Below are positions 48,058 through 59,492 of a stretch of DNA of 64,000 nt, piece by piece; position 1 is the stretch's first letter, and each line of letters begins with the position of its first letter. The stretch comes from Escallonia rubra (taxonomy: Eukaryota > Streptophyta > Magnoliopsida > Escalloniales > Escalloniaceae). The notes beneath the pieces were generated by a model. It was not told the origin of the DNA. It searched no databases and saw only the letters and a list, made by a program, of their open reading frames with translations. The stretch covers positions 84,583 through 148,582 of the forward strand of contig JAVXUO010001145.1 of assembly GCA_033065855.1 (NCBI GenBank), in the 5' to 3' direction. The position numbers and the translations under genes were made by a program.

Positions 48058-48670
48058 GCCCCGTTTGACACTTTTTTTTTTGGAAATTGAAAAAAGAAGT
48101 TGCGTTTGGTAATCATTTTTTTTCCCTTCTTCATTTTAAAAAACCAGTTTTTAAACTGAAGAAGAAATTTTTTTTTTCCAAAAATGAGTTTTTTTTTTAA
48201 GACCACCACCACCCTCTCACCGTCGGCCGGCGGTCACCTCCGGCCACCACCACTGGTGGTTGCCGGCGGCCAACTCCGGCCACCACCGCTAGCGGCAACC
48301 TCTGGCGACCACCGCCGGCGGTCGGTGGCCACCTCCGGCAATAACCGCCGGCAGCCAACGCTGCCCGCCGACGACCAACGACGGCCGGCGACCACCTCCG
48401 GCCACCACCACCAGCGGTTACCGGCGACCACAGCCTACGGTCGGTGGCCACCTCCGGCGACCACCACTGGCAGCCACCGCCATGCGCCCATGCCCCACCA
48501 CCGCAAACCACCACAAAAAAAAAAAACTCAAAATAAAAAATGGGTTATCAAAAAAAAAAAAACTGGATTATCAAAGACCCACTTGTTTTTGTAAAAACAA
48601 AATTAAGCTACTCTTTAATTTTTATTTTTGGAAACTGAAAAAAAAAAAAAAAATGTTGTCAAACAGAGCC
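48058..48670. mobile_element. MITE with GC-rich CCGGCGG/CCACC core, upstream of the DUF3531 gene
   Basis: The left end TGCCCCGTTTGACA (from about 48057) and the reverse complement of the right end (TGTCAAACAGAGCC, 48657-48670) match at 11 of 14 positions. Both are followed by T-rich sequence containing ttggaaa and gaaactga. The core (48200-48500) is a GC-rich array of ccaccaccgccggcgg-like words. It lies about 165 bp upstream of the DUF3531 start codon. No target duplication was seen. A related copy starts near 63843 in the opposite orientation. Confidence 0.7.
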
Positions 48671-48674
48671 TTAT

Positions 48675-50030
48675 AGCACATAGTAAAAACAACAAGCTAA
48701 AGATACGAGTGATTATTGTGGGGTTATGAGTTGGAGTAAATGAAGTAAAACGCGCATCATCTCCATTTCCTTCGAATTGTGTCCTTACACGAACGTTTGC
48801 AAAGAATAAGATGCATAAATAATAATTAAGCAGATGGTCCATTTCTTAAGTTTACTCACTTGATTGTTTCTTATTTTCTTTCTTTTGGGGCCATTATTCT
48901 CAAATGGGTGGGGAGTAAAAACACTTCTATCCACCTGATATGAAAAGACGTTGAGAGGGTTAGTAAACTAAAGACATAAGCTAGAGAACCCACCTCAAGA
49001 TGGTCGTCTATGGCCTTATGGTGCGGCGGTGTAAGAGTGGAAGCTCAGTAGCGGTGGTCTAATGTTTCTGTAAAATACCTTGAAGGGTGTTTGACAGTTT
49101 AGTTCAGCATTACTCACTCAGCATTACTCACTCACCAGCTTTGTTACTTTCAGATTACTTGTCGCTAAAGAGAAACACTAATCATTGTTACATATTATTA
49201 GTTACGAAAAGTAGGGGCAAAGCTACACATAGGAGTAAATCACACCGATCTGTTTTTGTTCTAGTACTCGCCTTTCTTTCTACACGATAAGTGGGGCTAG
49301 CTTGCGAATCAATAAAGTCTAAGTTCTCTACCCGAACGATCTTAAGGACAGTCTCATACATTGATTTGGTGTATTTAGTGGTAGTTTGGAGCCGGGGGTT
49401 TAAATCCAGAAAAATAAAAAATGAAACATGCCTACTTGCCCACCAGTCTAGCGCTTGTGGTTTGAGTACTCATTGTTCATTTAAGAGATTGTTTTTTTTT
49501 TCAGAGATGTATTAGCATTTCATTTTGTTCGGAGATATATTAGCACTTCACTCTTCAACACTTAAGTTGTGTTTGATAACGCATTTAAATATTTTAAACT
49601 TAAGTTCAATGGTTTAGTACTGTGTGTGAGGGGTGTCTGTGTGTGTTGTTTATTCTGTGTGGTGAGTGCATGGTCTGCCTATATGTGCGTCGGTGTGTGA
49701 GAGTGCATGTATGTGCGCATGTCGTGTGACTGTGTTTTGTGTGTGTATTTTACTGTTACAATAACCAAGTAGACTTACGAGTCATTATTAGTTACAAAAA
49801 TCTTTTAATTACATGTGGGCATATCCAACCCAAGGTGGGTTAGACACTAGTCTAAGAGAATGCTACCTTTAAGTTCCTGATAAATTCTACATGTACCGAC
49901 TAAACACAAATCGTGATGGTTAACCCGTGAGTACCTAATTACCACGTCAATTGTTAGTGGGAGTTCTTAGAATTAAAATTGGGAATAGGGGCAGGCCAAG
50001 AAACTGCGTCTCTTCAGTGGACAGGGACGG
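48675..50030. other. Intergenic, no gene recognised
   Basis: No domain or element was identified. GT-rich words (49621-49750) precede the GT minisatellite further on. Confidence 0.4.
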
Positions 50031-50080
50031 GTTGGACCTCGGGCTAGAGAAAGAGGTATGAGTTAAAGATTCAGAAATTA

Positions 50081-50574
50081 AGGCCTTGTTTGTTTCACAA
50101 AAAATGCTTCACAAAAAATACTTTTCCAAAATATGCTTTCCAGAAAATAGCAATTCCTAAAAAATATTTGCGTTTCATTTTCCGTTGTTTGGGTGTCGCA
50201 TAATGATACAACTACCTATACCAAAAAAAGACATGTCTTCCACTATTTTCGCTGTGTAGGCATCGCCGTGTGTTTGTGGGGGTGGGTGCGGGTGGGTGTG
50301 GTGTTTGTGTGTGTAGGTACTGGGTGGGTGTGGGTGGGGTGGGTTTGGTGTGTGTGGGTGAGGGGTGTGTGTATGTGGGGTGGGGGTGGGGTGGGTGGAT
50401 GTGTTGGGGGGTGTGTGTGTGAGGGGGGGCGAGGTAGGAGTGAAGGGTGTGGTATGTAGGGGTGGGGTTGGGGCAATGAGAGTGTGTGTGCATGGGTGTA
50501 GGGGGTGTGCGTGCACATATGTGTGTGTGGGTGGATGGGCGGGTGTGGGTGTGTGTGTGTGTGTGGGCGGGCGT

Positions 50575-50622
<48 letters not shown>

Positions 50623-50834
50623 ACGTGTGTTGGGGGTTTGTGGGTGTGAGTGCGAGGGTGTGGGTGTTCAGTGGTCCTAAAAATGACTTACCGAGCTTTA
50701 ATCGGTAAATGGTTTTCAGACATTTTGTTCTTCAAAATAAGTGTGATCGAAAATCATTTTCCGTTGGAAAATCTTATGCATGCACAAAACACCGAAAAAT
50801 GCATAAAACATTTTCCATGAAACAAACAAGCCCT
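50081..50834. mobile_element. hAT-like MITE with a GT-rich core
   Basis: The ends AGGCCTTGTTTGTTTCA (50081-50097) and TGAAACAAACAAGCCCT (50818-50834) are inverted repeats with one mismatch. Matching subterminal blocks (cattttccgttg on the left, cattttccgttggaaaa on the right) occur in the same orientation. It interrupts one copy of a flanking duplication. No clear 8-bp target duplication is visible. Confidence 0.75.
50270..50665. repeat. GT/GGGTG minisatellite
   Basis: About 400 bases of gggtgtg, ggtgggtg and pure (GT)n, the longest GT run at about 50575-50620. It is G-rich on the plus strand. All open frames in it are by-products. Confidence 0.95.
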
Positions 50835-51098
50835 AGTGATGAGCCGGGCTGGCATTATTTAGGCTGGACTAGCTAGCCGTTCGGACGGTTGGACTGGGAC
50901 GGACCAGACCTCGAGCTAGAGAAGAAGGTCCGAGTTAAAGACTCATAAATTAAAATCTAATCCCAGCCCTAGTAATAAGCCGAGCTGGCATTATTCGGGC
51001 TGGACCAGGTAGCCTTTCTGACACTTATTGACCCGATCCAATGCTACTTTTCTTAAAGGTCCGAAACAAAGGGACAAATAAGGCCATGGACTTGGTAA

Positions 51099-51563
51099 GT
51101 GATCTGTCCCCCAAGTTGTTCAACGACAGATACCCTACCTCTCCAACACGGCCCACCACCCATTCCCTCACCACCCCACTTTTCCATGGGCAATACCTTT
51201 CCACGTCCGGGGATGTTTCGGCAATACGTCGACGTGGACACAACACTCACCGCCAACAAACTGTCGATTGAGATCGAACACATGGACCCTGCTCCCTCGC
51301 CCGACCATGCAAACCAAATGTCTAGCTCTCGGCGATCTCGACTGGCGACTCACTGCAAGTCAAGAGTCGCTAACAAACATCATTTTCTCCCATCTCACAC
51401 TGCCAATCGCCGTTACCACAATGTACTCCGCAGAGCACGTGGTAGGGAGCCCGAGCTACTAAATCCGAGCACAAAAAATCAGGGTGAAATCGTGGGACCA
51501 GTTTGTATGGCCGGGATAGACCAAACTCAATCTACAACCTCATATGTAGATCATGCAATTTGA
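51099..51563 (+). pseudogene. Probable tail of LINE ORF1
   Basis: An open frame of 154 codons ends 28 bases before the ORF2 start. It is Ser/Thr/Pro-rich without a recognisable domain. Its position, just before an endonuclease ORF, matches the low-complexity C-terminal part of plant L1 ORF1. The other LINE piece (16417-16995) has the same arrangement. Confidence 0.5.
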
Positions 51564-54095
51564 TGATCGTGAATTCCCGAACCCTGAACTAATGAAGTGC
51601 ATTGCCTGGAATTGCAATGGAGCAGGGAATATACGCTTCGTCCTGCTTGCTCGCGACCTCATACAGCGACACAAGCCAGAGGTTTTGATCCTTTTTGAGA
51701 CTAAAGTCACAATTGCAACTGCTGAACGAGTGGCGACATCACTGGGTTTTGAGCGCAATCACCGTGTAGACGGCAATGGCTACATGGGTGGCATATGGAT
51801 ACTCTGGAACCCAAGCAAGATACAAATAGATGTTGTCCACGAATCTCCACAGGCCATCCATGCAGTGGTGCAGGTACGCAATTCTTCCCCTTTGCTTTTA
51901 CTGCTGTTTATGCATCACCTATCAATAACATGTGTGAAACTCTATGGAATAACATGCTCAATGTCAAGCGATCTCATAATCTGCCACGGCTTCTTATTGG
52001 TGATTTTAATGAAATCATAGCTCAATCCGAAAAAAAAGGAGGTCGACCCTTCAAGCTACAACAAGCCAGGGCCTTTAATAATTTCATGGACGCCACGCAT
52101 TTAATTGACCTTGGTTTCCAAGGTCAACCATACACTTGGACCAACCGTCGTAACTACCGCTCTAACCAAATCCTCGAGCGGCTTGATAGAGCCATGGCTA
52201 CGGAAGCCTGGCTGGAAAAATTCCCTAACTCCCAAGTTCTTCACTTGACGAAAACTCATTTAGACCATAACCCCCTTCTTCTCCTCACACACGACAGAGC
52301 AAATATCTATAACCGTAATCAGGTGTTCCGCTTTGAAACAACTTGGTTCACTCACCCCTCGTTAGAACCCACCATCCGAAAATCTTGGAGTCAAACTGTG
52401 CTGATTGACGAAACAAATAATCTTGGGACCAAACTGGGTCGTCTTACTAATAGTCTCATTCACTGGAAAAAAGAAACGTTCTGCGATATCTTTAACCAAA
52501 AAAGAAACATTTTGGCTCGTCTGGCGGGTATTCAGAAAAGCCTAGCACATAATTTCTCCATCTTCCTTAGTAACCTGGAATCTGACCTCCAAGAAAAGTA
52601 CCATTTACTTCTCGCCCAAGAACATGATTACTGGCACCTACGGGCGAAAATACACTAGGCCTGTGAGGGGGATCGTAATACCCATTTTTTTCACATGACT
52701 ACGTTGAAACGCCGCAAACGCAACCACATTTACCATCTCAAAATAACCAAAACTGCTGGACCTCTGATATCACGGAACTTCAAAGCCTGTTTAAACTCCA
52801 TCTTCAGAACCTTTATAAAACAAAAAATTCTTACCATAGGCCGGTCAGTTGGGACACCCCTTTAAATTATGAACCTCTTCGTGAGCATACCCATCTTGAG
52901 GACCAACCTACCGATAATGAAATTAAAAAGCGCTTATGAAAATGGGGCCTTTCAAAGCCCCGGGGCCTGATGGATATCACCCCGTCGTTTTTCAGAATTA
53001 TTGGCGTCTAAAATCCCTGACATCTTGAACCAAACTTACATCGCTAACATCCCTAAAGTTCTTCACCTGGAGACTGTACATCAATTCTGACCCATAAGTC
53101 TCTGCAACACTAGCTATAAAATTCTCTTTCGAATTCTAGTTAATCGCCTTCGGCCTCTTATTGACACCATCATTCACCCGAATCAGACTAGTTTCCTTAG
53201 GGGTCGGCGTGCCGCTAACAACATCATTATAGCTAATGAAATCCTTCAGACGCTAAAAAAGAAAAGGGGCAAAGGGGGTCTCTTCATGGCTAAACCTGAT
53301 CTAGAAAAGGCCTATGACCACATTAGCTAGACGTTTCTTTTCCACACTCTAACCAAACAAGGCCTCCCAAAATCTACAATCAATCTCATCATGAACTGTG
53401 TCTCGACAGTCCGTTATGCTGTCCTATGGAATGGCGAACCCTCAGATTTCTTCACTTCCACTTGTGGCCTAAGGCAAGGCGATCTCTTGTCTCCTTATCT
53501 ATTTATCATTTGTCTCAATGAACTCTCTATTCAGTTGTATCAAGCTGAAGCACGAAAGGATGTGCATCCCATCAAAGTCACCCGGTCATGCATAGGTATC
53601 TCTCACCTCCTATCTGCCGATGATATTTGCCTGTTTGGCCAAGCTACTAAACTAAATTGTACTAATCTTCTCACTGTGTTCACCTTCTTTACTTCGCATG
53701 TAGGCCTTAACACAAATCGGGCTAAATCAAAGATCACTTTTTTCTAAAAACACTCCTAGAGAGGTTCGTACCTTTTTCAACCAACATTGGGGTCTCTCGC
53801 TAACGGATAATTCGACCATTATTTGGGAGTGCCCCTGACTCAGGGTAGATTAACTAGGGATGATTTTTCATATCTCATTGACCAAGTCAAATGCAAACTT
53901 GCCACGTGAAAAATCAACGCCCTATCTTTTGTCGGTCGCACGACATTAGTCAAATCAGTCCTAAATTCCATACCTATTTATTCCATGCAAGTACATATCC
54001 TCCCCGCGACTACCGCAAACCAGATAGACAAGCTTAGCCAAAACTTTTTATGGGGACATGATGACACCGAACAAAAATGGAGTAAACTGGAAGAC

Positions 54096-55379
54096 TGAAA
54101 CCAATAAAATAACCCTAGAGGGGGGGGGGGGGTGAATAGGGTTTTAAGACTACTTTAAAATTTAACAACCAACAAACCTCAATCTCAAAAACTCAAGTAA
54201 ACAAACAACCAATCTCAACACAATATGTAAAACAATAATGTAAAGAGAGAAGGGTTTAGAGATACTTGACAAGAAGAATTAAATGGTTCGGCTTGATATA
54301 CCCACAAGCCTACGTCCACCCCTTCAAGGAAGTCCCTTGAAAGGCCCTAGAATCTACTAGTATGATCTTCCTTACGGGTCAAGATCGAACCTCTTACAAT
54401 CCCTTGATGCTATGCCCACATCAAGAACAAGCTTTGACAAACCCAAAGCTCCAAAGCTTGACAACCCCAAGCTTTGATACAAGAACCTTTCAATGATGAA
54501 ATGAGTACAAGATTTCACTCTTAAGAAGTAGATGAGTACAAGTTGAAGTACTAGAACAAGAGAGATGAGTGTATGATGACTTATGAAAGTGTATCTCTCT
54601 CTAATGTAAGCTCACAATAAATGCTCTCTTGAAAAGGATGAGAAATCAATGAAAACAAGAGAGATTTGAACAATTGCTTTGATCTTTGAGAATATGAAAG
54701 ATAGGAGAGCTTTGAATACAATTGATGAATGAAAACAATGCCCAAAATGAGTATTTATAGAGCTGGGAATAAATATGACCGTTTGGGGTTAGGTAGGTCA
54801 TTAAATGCGCCAAACGGTAATTACAGTCGACTGCATTGCCCATTGCAGTCGACTGTAACCCAAAAAGTAGCCGTTGGAAATTCAAATTTCCAACTTGCAG
54901 TCGACTGCAATGCAATGCAGTCGACTGTAATGGGCTACTGGAAGTATTGCAGTCGACTGCATTCAATGCAGTCGACTGTAATACCCTACTGCCCAACATG
55001 CAGTCGACTGCATCCCAATGCAGTCGACTGCATCCCTGAAAATGCAGTTTCCTATTTTTAAAGCATGAAAAACTTTTTATGCATGCAAGGGAAACCTATG
55101 GGCAAGTTCTAGGTATACAGTCATCGTAACGATCATCTCTCTATGTCTAGTTTACAAAGACGGAAATAAAAGCATGAAAACTTCAAACGTCGAATTTCCT
55201 CTTTGATGCGTTCCGTTGAGAGTCTTTGATCGTGTTGCTCGTCTAATAATCCGTTTGCATGAGTATGAGATTGTTCTTATTGCTTCATCAACTCAATGCA
55301 TGTTAGACAACATAATCATCAATGTTAGTTATCATCAAAATCAAATATAATCCTAGGTTAAATAACCGTAGGGTTAACA
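54096..55379 (-). repeat. 3' LTR of the copia element (1284 bp)
   Basis: It is a near-identical copy of 60930-62209. It contains a run of 13 G (9 in the other LTR), a TATA box and eight copies of CAGTCGACTG. The U3 side is at the right. Confidence 0.97.
54824..55030. promoter_or_regulatory. Array of eight CAGTCGACTG palindromes in U3 of the 3' LTR
   Basis: Copies start at 54824, 54846, 54898, 54918, 54950, 54969, 55001 and 55021. The spacing equals that of the other LTR. All ten-base cores are intact, although three of the nine LTR differences lie right beside the first pair. Confidence 0.92.
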
Positions 55380-55393
55380 ATCTCCCCCTTTTT
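55380..55393 (-). other. Polypurine tract
   Basis: Minus-strand AAAAAGGGGGAGAT abuts the 3' LTR and would prime plus-strand DNA synthesis. Confidence 0.9.
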
Positions 55394-55960
55394 GATGATG
55401 GCAAACATTGATTCAAATAATATGAGATATATAAGATAATATGCGAAATGAAGCATAACAATCTCAATTAAAAAACCATAAGGGGTCATGAGAAGAAATC
55501 ATGACAAAACGCTCCCCCTATCTTAAGCAATGTAGGGCTCCCCCTAACTTAAGTAATATATGCTCATATCAAGTCCACACAAATATGAATCAACAATATT
55601 TTCTCCCCCTTTTGACATCATTGAAAAAGGTTAAGGGTGTGTGTGAAAGAGATCAACTTATGTATCCATCCATGGATAATCAATATTGCCAACAAGGGCA
55701 TTCAAAATCATAAACACATAAGTACTTGAATAACCATTGAAAGGTGTACCAAGCGCCTTTTACAAAGATAGCACAAATAGGAAGTGTAAAGGATTTAGAA
55801 ATATGAGTGTGTGCAAATCAAATGAGATTGAATGAATATCAACAAAATCAACAATTTTGAAAAGAGAAACATCAACCAAAGCATGCTTTAGGCATATTAA
55901 ATAATGTTCAAGCATGAGAAGTGCAACTTGCATGATTAGCACAAAAGATGTAACATTTAG

Positions 55961-58900
55961 TCACATAGGTGAAGACATGCCAAGTTCTCTTCTAAGAGCG
56001 GTAAACCTCTTCGAATCTAAAGGTTTAGTGAAGATATCCGCTAATTGGTGATTTGTGTCCACGAAATCTAGAACAATATCACCTTTTTGCACATGATCAC
56101 GGATAAAATGGTGTTTGATTTCTATGTGCTTTGTGCGTGAATGTTGGATAGGATTTTTGGTCAAATCAATGGCACTAGTATTATCGCATAAGATAGGTAT
56201 GTGATCATACTTGAGTCCAAAATCCAAAAGGGTTTGTTTCATCCAAAGAATTTGTGCACAACAAGCACCAACCGCCATATATTCGGCTTCGGTGGTAGAG
56301 AGTGCAACCGAATTTTGCTTTTTGGAACTCCAAGAAACAAGAGAGTGACCTAGGAATTGGCAACCTCCACTAGTACTTTTCCGCTCGGTTTTGCAACCGG
56401 CATAGTCGGCGTCGGAGTAACCAATTAGGTCAAAAAATGAAGTGTTTCTAGGAAACCATAATCCTAAATCGTGAGTGCCCCTAAGATATCTAAGGATTCT
56501 CTTGACGGCAATCAAATGAGATTCCTTAGGACAAGCTTGAAATCTAGCACATAAACAAACACTAAACATTATATCGGGTCTACTTGCGGTAAGGTAAAGG
56601 AGTGATCCGATCATACCTCGATAGCGCTTAATATCAACATCCTTACCCTTTTCATCTTTATCAAGCTTTAATGAAGAGCTCATTGGAGTGTCAAAAGCAT
56701 TTGATGCTTCCATGTCAAATCTCTTGAGTAGCTCTTTGGTGTATTTGGCTTGGTTGATAAAGATTCCATCTTTGCTTTGTTTGATTTGCAATCCAAGGAA
56801 GAAGGTGAGTTCTCCCATCATGCTCATTTCAAACTCCTTACTCATACAAGAAGCAAACTCTTCGCACAACGATCCATTAGTAGCACCAAATATAATATCA
56901 TCAACATAAATTTGCACCAACAATAAGTCATTGCCCTTAGATTTTATAAAAAGAGTGGTGTCCAGTTTTCCTCTTGAAAAACCATTTTCTAAAAGAAAAT
57001 TACTTAGCCTTTCATACCAAGCTCTAGGAGCTTGTTTTAAACCATAAAGAGCTTTGCTAAGACGGAAAACATGGTTTGGAAATTTTTCATGTTCAAAGCC
57101 GGGAGGTTGAGCCACATAGACTTCCTCCGAAATAAAACCATTTAGAAAGGCACTCTTGACATCCATTTGAAAGAGTTTAAAATCTCTATAGCAAGCAAAA
57201 GCTAATAACATTCTAATAGATTCAAGTCTAGCTACCGGTGCATAAGTTTTATCAAAATCAATTCCTTCCTCTTGGTTATAACCTTGGGCCACTAATCTAG
57301 CCTTGTTTCTAACCACGACTCCGGATTCATCAAGTTTGTTTCTATAAATCCATTTTGTGCCTATAATCCTAAAGTTTTGAGGTTTAGGCACAAGGGTCCA
57401 AACTTGATTTCTTTCAAATTGAACTAGCTCTTCTTGCATAGCAAGCATCCAAGATTCATGATGTAGAGCTTCGGAAAATTTCTTTGGTTCAATTTGGGAA
57501 AGAAACGCTATATTAACATGTTGTTGAAGAGAGCGTCGAGTTCTTACCCCACTCGAAGGATTACCTAAGATTTGATCGCTTGGATGATCCTTTTTGTAAG
57601 TCCAATCTTTTGGTAATTCTTGAGAGTTGTCCAAGTTTGAAGCATCATTGATTGCTTCCTCATTTCCCCCTTGAGAACTTGATGGTTGCTCCCCTAGATC
57701 AATTTCTTTAGGGTTGCCTTGTAGTGTATCACTTATGTCCAAAGTTCTCAAGTCATTGTCTATGTCATCTACATTAACAATGTTAGTCCTCCGAAGAAAA
57801 GGATTAGTCTCATCAAAAGTAACATTAATGGATTCTTCAACAACCAAAGTACTTTTATTATAAACTCTATAAGCCATACTATTATTAGAGTAACCAAGAA
57901 AAATACCCTCAAAGGTTTTGGAATCAAATTTGCTAAGGTGATCCTTGGTATTTAAAACAAAACATTTGCAACCAAAGACTCTAAAAAAGCTCACCTTAGG
58001 TTTCTTATCATTAAAAAGCTCATAAGGGGTTTTTAACAAAATTTTTCGCAAGATAACTCTATTAAGAACAAAACAAGCACAATTGACCGCCTCCGCCCAA
58101 AAGTATTTAGGTAAACCATATTCGTTAAGCATTGTTCTTGCCGCTTCTTGCAAAGACCTATTCTTTCTTTCGGCAACACCATTTTGTTGAGGAGTTCTAG
58201 GAGCCGAAAAATTATGTGATATCCCAAAGTCATCACACAAGGCTCCTATTTTTGAATTTTCAAATTCTCTACCATGATCACTTCGAATGTTTGTAATCAA
58301 ATAACCTTTTTGATTTTGAACACGTTTTGCAAATGAAGTGAACACATTTAGAGATTCATCTTTGGTAGCCAAAAAGAAAGTCCAAGTATAGCGAGAAAAG
58401 TCATCAACAATAACAAAACAATATGATTTACCACCAAGACTAGTAGTTGGGATTGGTCCAAACAAATCCATATGAAGTAATTGCAAGGGTCTAGAAGTAG
58501 ATACCATTTTCTTCGGTTTGTGAGAGACCTTCTTTTGCTTACCCATTTGACAAGCATCACATACTTTATCTTTCTCAAACTTGATCTTCGGGAGACCCCT
58601 CACAAGTTCTTTGCTTGAAATATCTTTCAAGTGCTCCATGTGCATGTGACCAAGTCTTCGATGCCAAAGCCAAGATGTTTCACTAATAGCACTAAGACAC
58701 TTGACATCTTGGTTAGCTAAATCATTTAATTGAATGGAGTAAACATTATTATCTCTACTACCAACCAAAATAGTTTCATTGTTCTTCAAGGATAGTATAG
58801 TGCATTGAGAAGCCTCAAAGATAACTTTAAAACCTTTATCACTAAATTGACTAATACTAAGCAAGTTATGCTTCAATCCTTCAACATATAACACATTCTC

Positions 58901-59089
58901 AATTGAATGTGGTTCCTTACCAATAGTTCCTTTACCTTTGATTCTTCCTTGAGAATTGTCACCAAATGTCACATTTCCTCCTTCCTTAAGATCAATCGAT
59001 GTGAAAAGAGATATGTTGCCGGTCATATGTCTTGAGCATCCACTATCAAGAATCCACTTCTTGCTACTAGATTTTGCTTTGAGACATAC
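55961..59089 (-). CDS. pol: Copia pol: protease, integrase, reverse transcriptase, RNase H
   Basis: The open frame starts after the TAG at 59090-59092; its first ATG is at 59026. The protease active site DSGCSRHM lies just upstream of that ATG, so the true product begins earlier, from gag. Then come the zinc region (HRRLGH with CDACQMGK), the integrase catalytic triad (Asp in MDLFGP, Asp in RSDHGREF, Glu in GVAERKN; about residues 186, 247 and 284 counted from 59026), reverse transcriptase with KARLVAQGY, FQMDVKSAFLNG and YVDD (about residue 706), and RNase H with YSDADYAG and STTEAEYMA. It ends at 55961. No stop or missing catalytic residue is seen. Confidence 0.96.
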   Translation of the reverse strand, partial: VCLKAKSSSKKWILDSGCSRHMTGNISLFTSIDLKEGGNVTFGDNSQGRIKGKGTIGKEPHSIENVLYVEGLKHNLLSISQFSDKGFKVIFEASQCTILSLKNNETILVGSRDNNVYSIQLNDLANQDVKCLSAISETSWLWHRRLGHMHMEHLKDISSKELVRGLPKIKFEKDKVCDACQMGKQKKVSHKPKKMVSTSRPLQLLHMDLFGPIPTTSLGGKSYCFVIVDDFSRYTWTFFLATKDESLNVFTSFAKRVQNQKGYLITNIRSDHGREFENSKIGALCDDFGISHNFSAPRTPQQNGVAERKNRSLQEAARTMLNEYGLPKYFWAEAVNCACFVLNRVILRKILLKTPYELFNDKKPKVSFFRVFGCKCFVLNTKDHLSKFDSKTFEGIFLGYSNNSMAYRVYNKSTLVVEESINVTFDETNPFLRRTNIVNVDDIDNDLRTLDISDTLQGNPKEIDLGEQPSSSQGGNEEAINDASNLDNSQELPKDWTYKKDHPSDQILGNPSSGVRTRRSLQQHVNIAFLSQIEPKKFSEALHHESWMLAMQEELVQFERNQVWTLVPKPQNFRIIGTKWIYRNKLDESGVVVRNKARLVAQGYNQEEGIDFDKTYAPVARLESIRMLLAFACYRDFKLFQMDVKSAFLNGFISEEVYVAQPPGFEHEKFPNHVFRLSKALYGLKQAPRAWYERLSNFLLENGFSRGKLDTTLFIKSKGNDLLLVQIYVDDIIFGATNGSLCEEFASCMSKEFEMSMMGELTFFLGLQIKQSKDGIFINQAKYTKELLKRFDMEASNAFDTPMSSSLKLDKDEKGKDVDIKRYRGMIGSLLYLTASRPDIMFSVCLCARFQACPKESHLIAVKRILRYLRGTHDLGLWFPRNTSFFDLIGYSDADYAGCKTERKSTSGGCQFLGHSLVSWSSKKQNSVALSTTEAEYMAVGACCAQILWMKQTLLDFGLKYDHIPILCDNTSAIDLTKNPIQHSRTKHIEIKHHFIRDHVQKGDIVLDFVDTNHQLADIFTKPLDSKRFTALRRELGMSSPM

Positions 59090-59102
59090 CTATAAACACA
59101 AA

Positions 59103-59492
59103 TCAAGTAATGACTTTTGGTACCCAAATTTTCTTGGGTCCTTGGGTGTTAGTCTTGCATTTGTATTCTTGACCTTTCACAATCCACATTTTCTTTCTAC
59201 CTCTAACAAAAACAATTCTACAAGGACAATGATTAGTCGTATGCCCTTTCTTGTTGCACCAACCACAATGTGTAAAAGGTGTGCAATAGTTCTTTGGTCG
59301 TTTTGTAAGAATATTCAACCTAGCTTGTTGTTGCAAAACTTTAGGAGGCATGGCCATGGGATCTAATCCAAGACCGCCTTTGTTTAGGCCAATTCTTTGG
59401 CGTCCAAGCATGACATCCAAATTGTTTTGACCATCAACAAATTTTTCAAGACATTTTCTTAAATCACAAATCTCAACTTTGTAAATCTTCAT
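59103..59492 (-). pseudogene. Copia gag-pol linking segment in a shifted frame
   Basis: This 129-codon frame continues the gag tail (coiled-coil, then LDVMLGRQR) and holds a second Cys/His cluster (CGWCNKKGHTTNHC). It overlaps the gag frame by 20 bases but is in a different frame, and it ends at TGA 59103-59105. The pol frame then opens just below, after a TAG at 59090-59092. In related elements this region is part of one long polyprotein, so two frame changes here are damage or sequence error. Confidence 0.75.

Larger units (their letters stand above)
50031..51014. repeat. Direct duplication split by a MITE
   Basis: The block gacctcgggctagagaaa...gagttaaagattcagaaatta (50035-50080) recurs as gacctcgagctagagaag...gagttaaagactcataaatta (50909-50952). 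The block agtgatgagccgggctggcattatttaggctgg (50835-50867) recurs as agtaataagccgagctggcattattcgggctgg (50969-51001). The two halves of the first copy are separated by the element 50081-50834. Confidence 0.75.

Noticed and set aside
48184-48594. 136-codon open frame in GC-rich sequence
   Set aside because: It lies wholly inside the MITE core and is open on both strands because of repetition.
49397-49420. Sequence gggggtttaaatcc resembling a tRNA T-loop
   Set aside because: No cloverleaf, acceptor stem or anticodon arm could be built around it.
50175-50708. Several open frames of Thr/His/Pro or Val/Cys/Gly runs
   Set aside because: GT minisatellite by-products.
54646-55061. Overlapping open frames on both strands inside the LTR, repeated at 61476-61891
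   Set aside because: They are produced by the palindromic array, which reads similarly on both strands, and they lie in U3 upstream of the TATA box.
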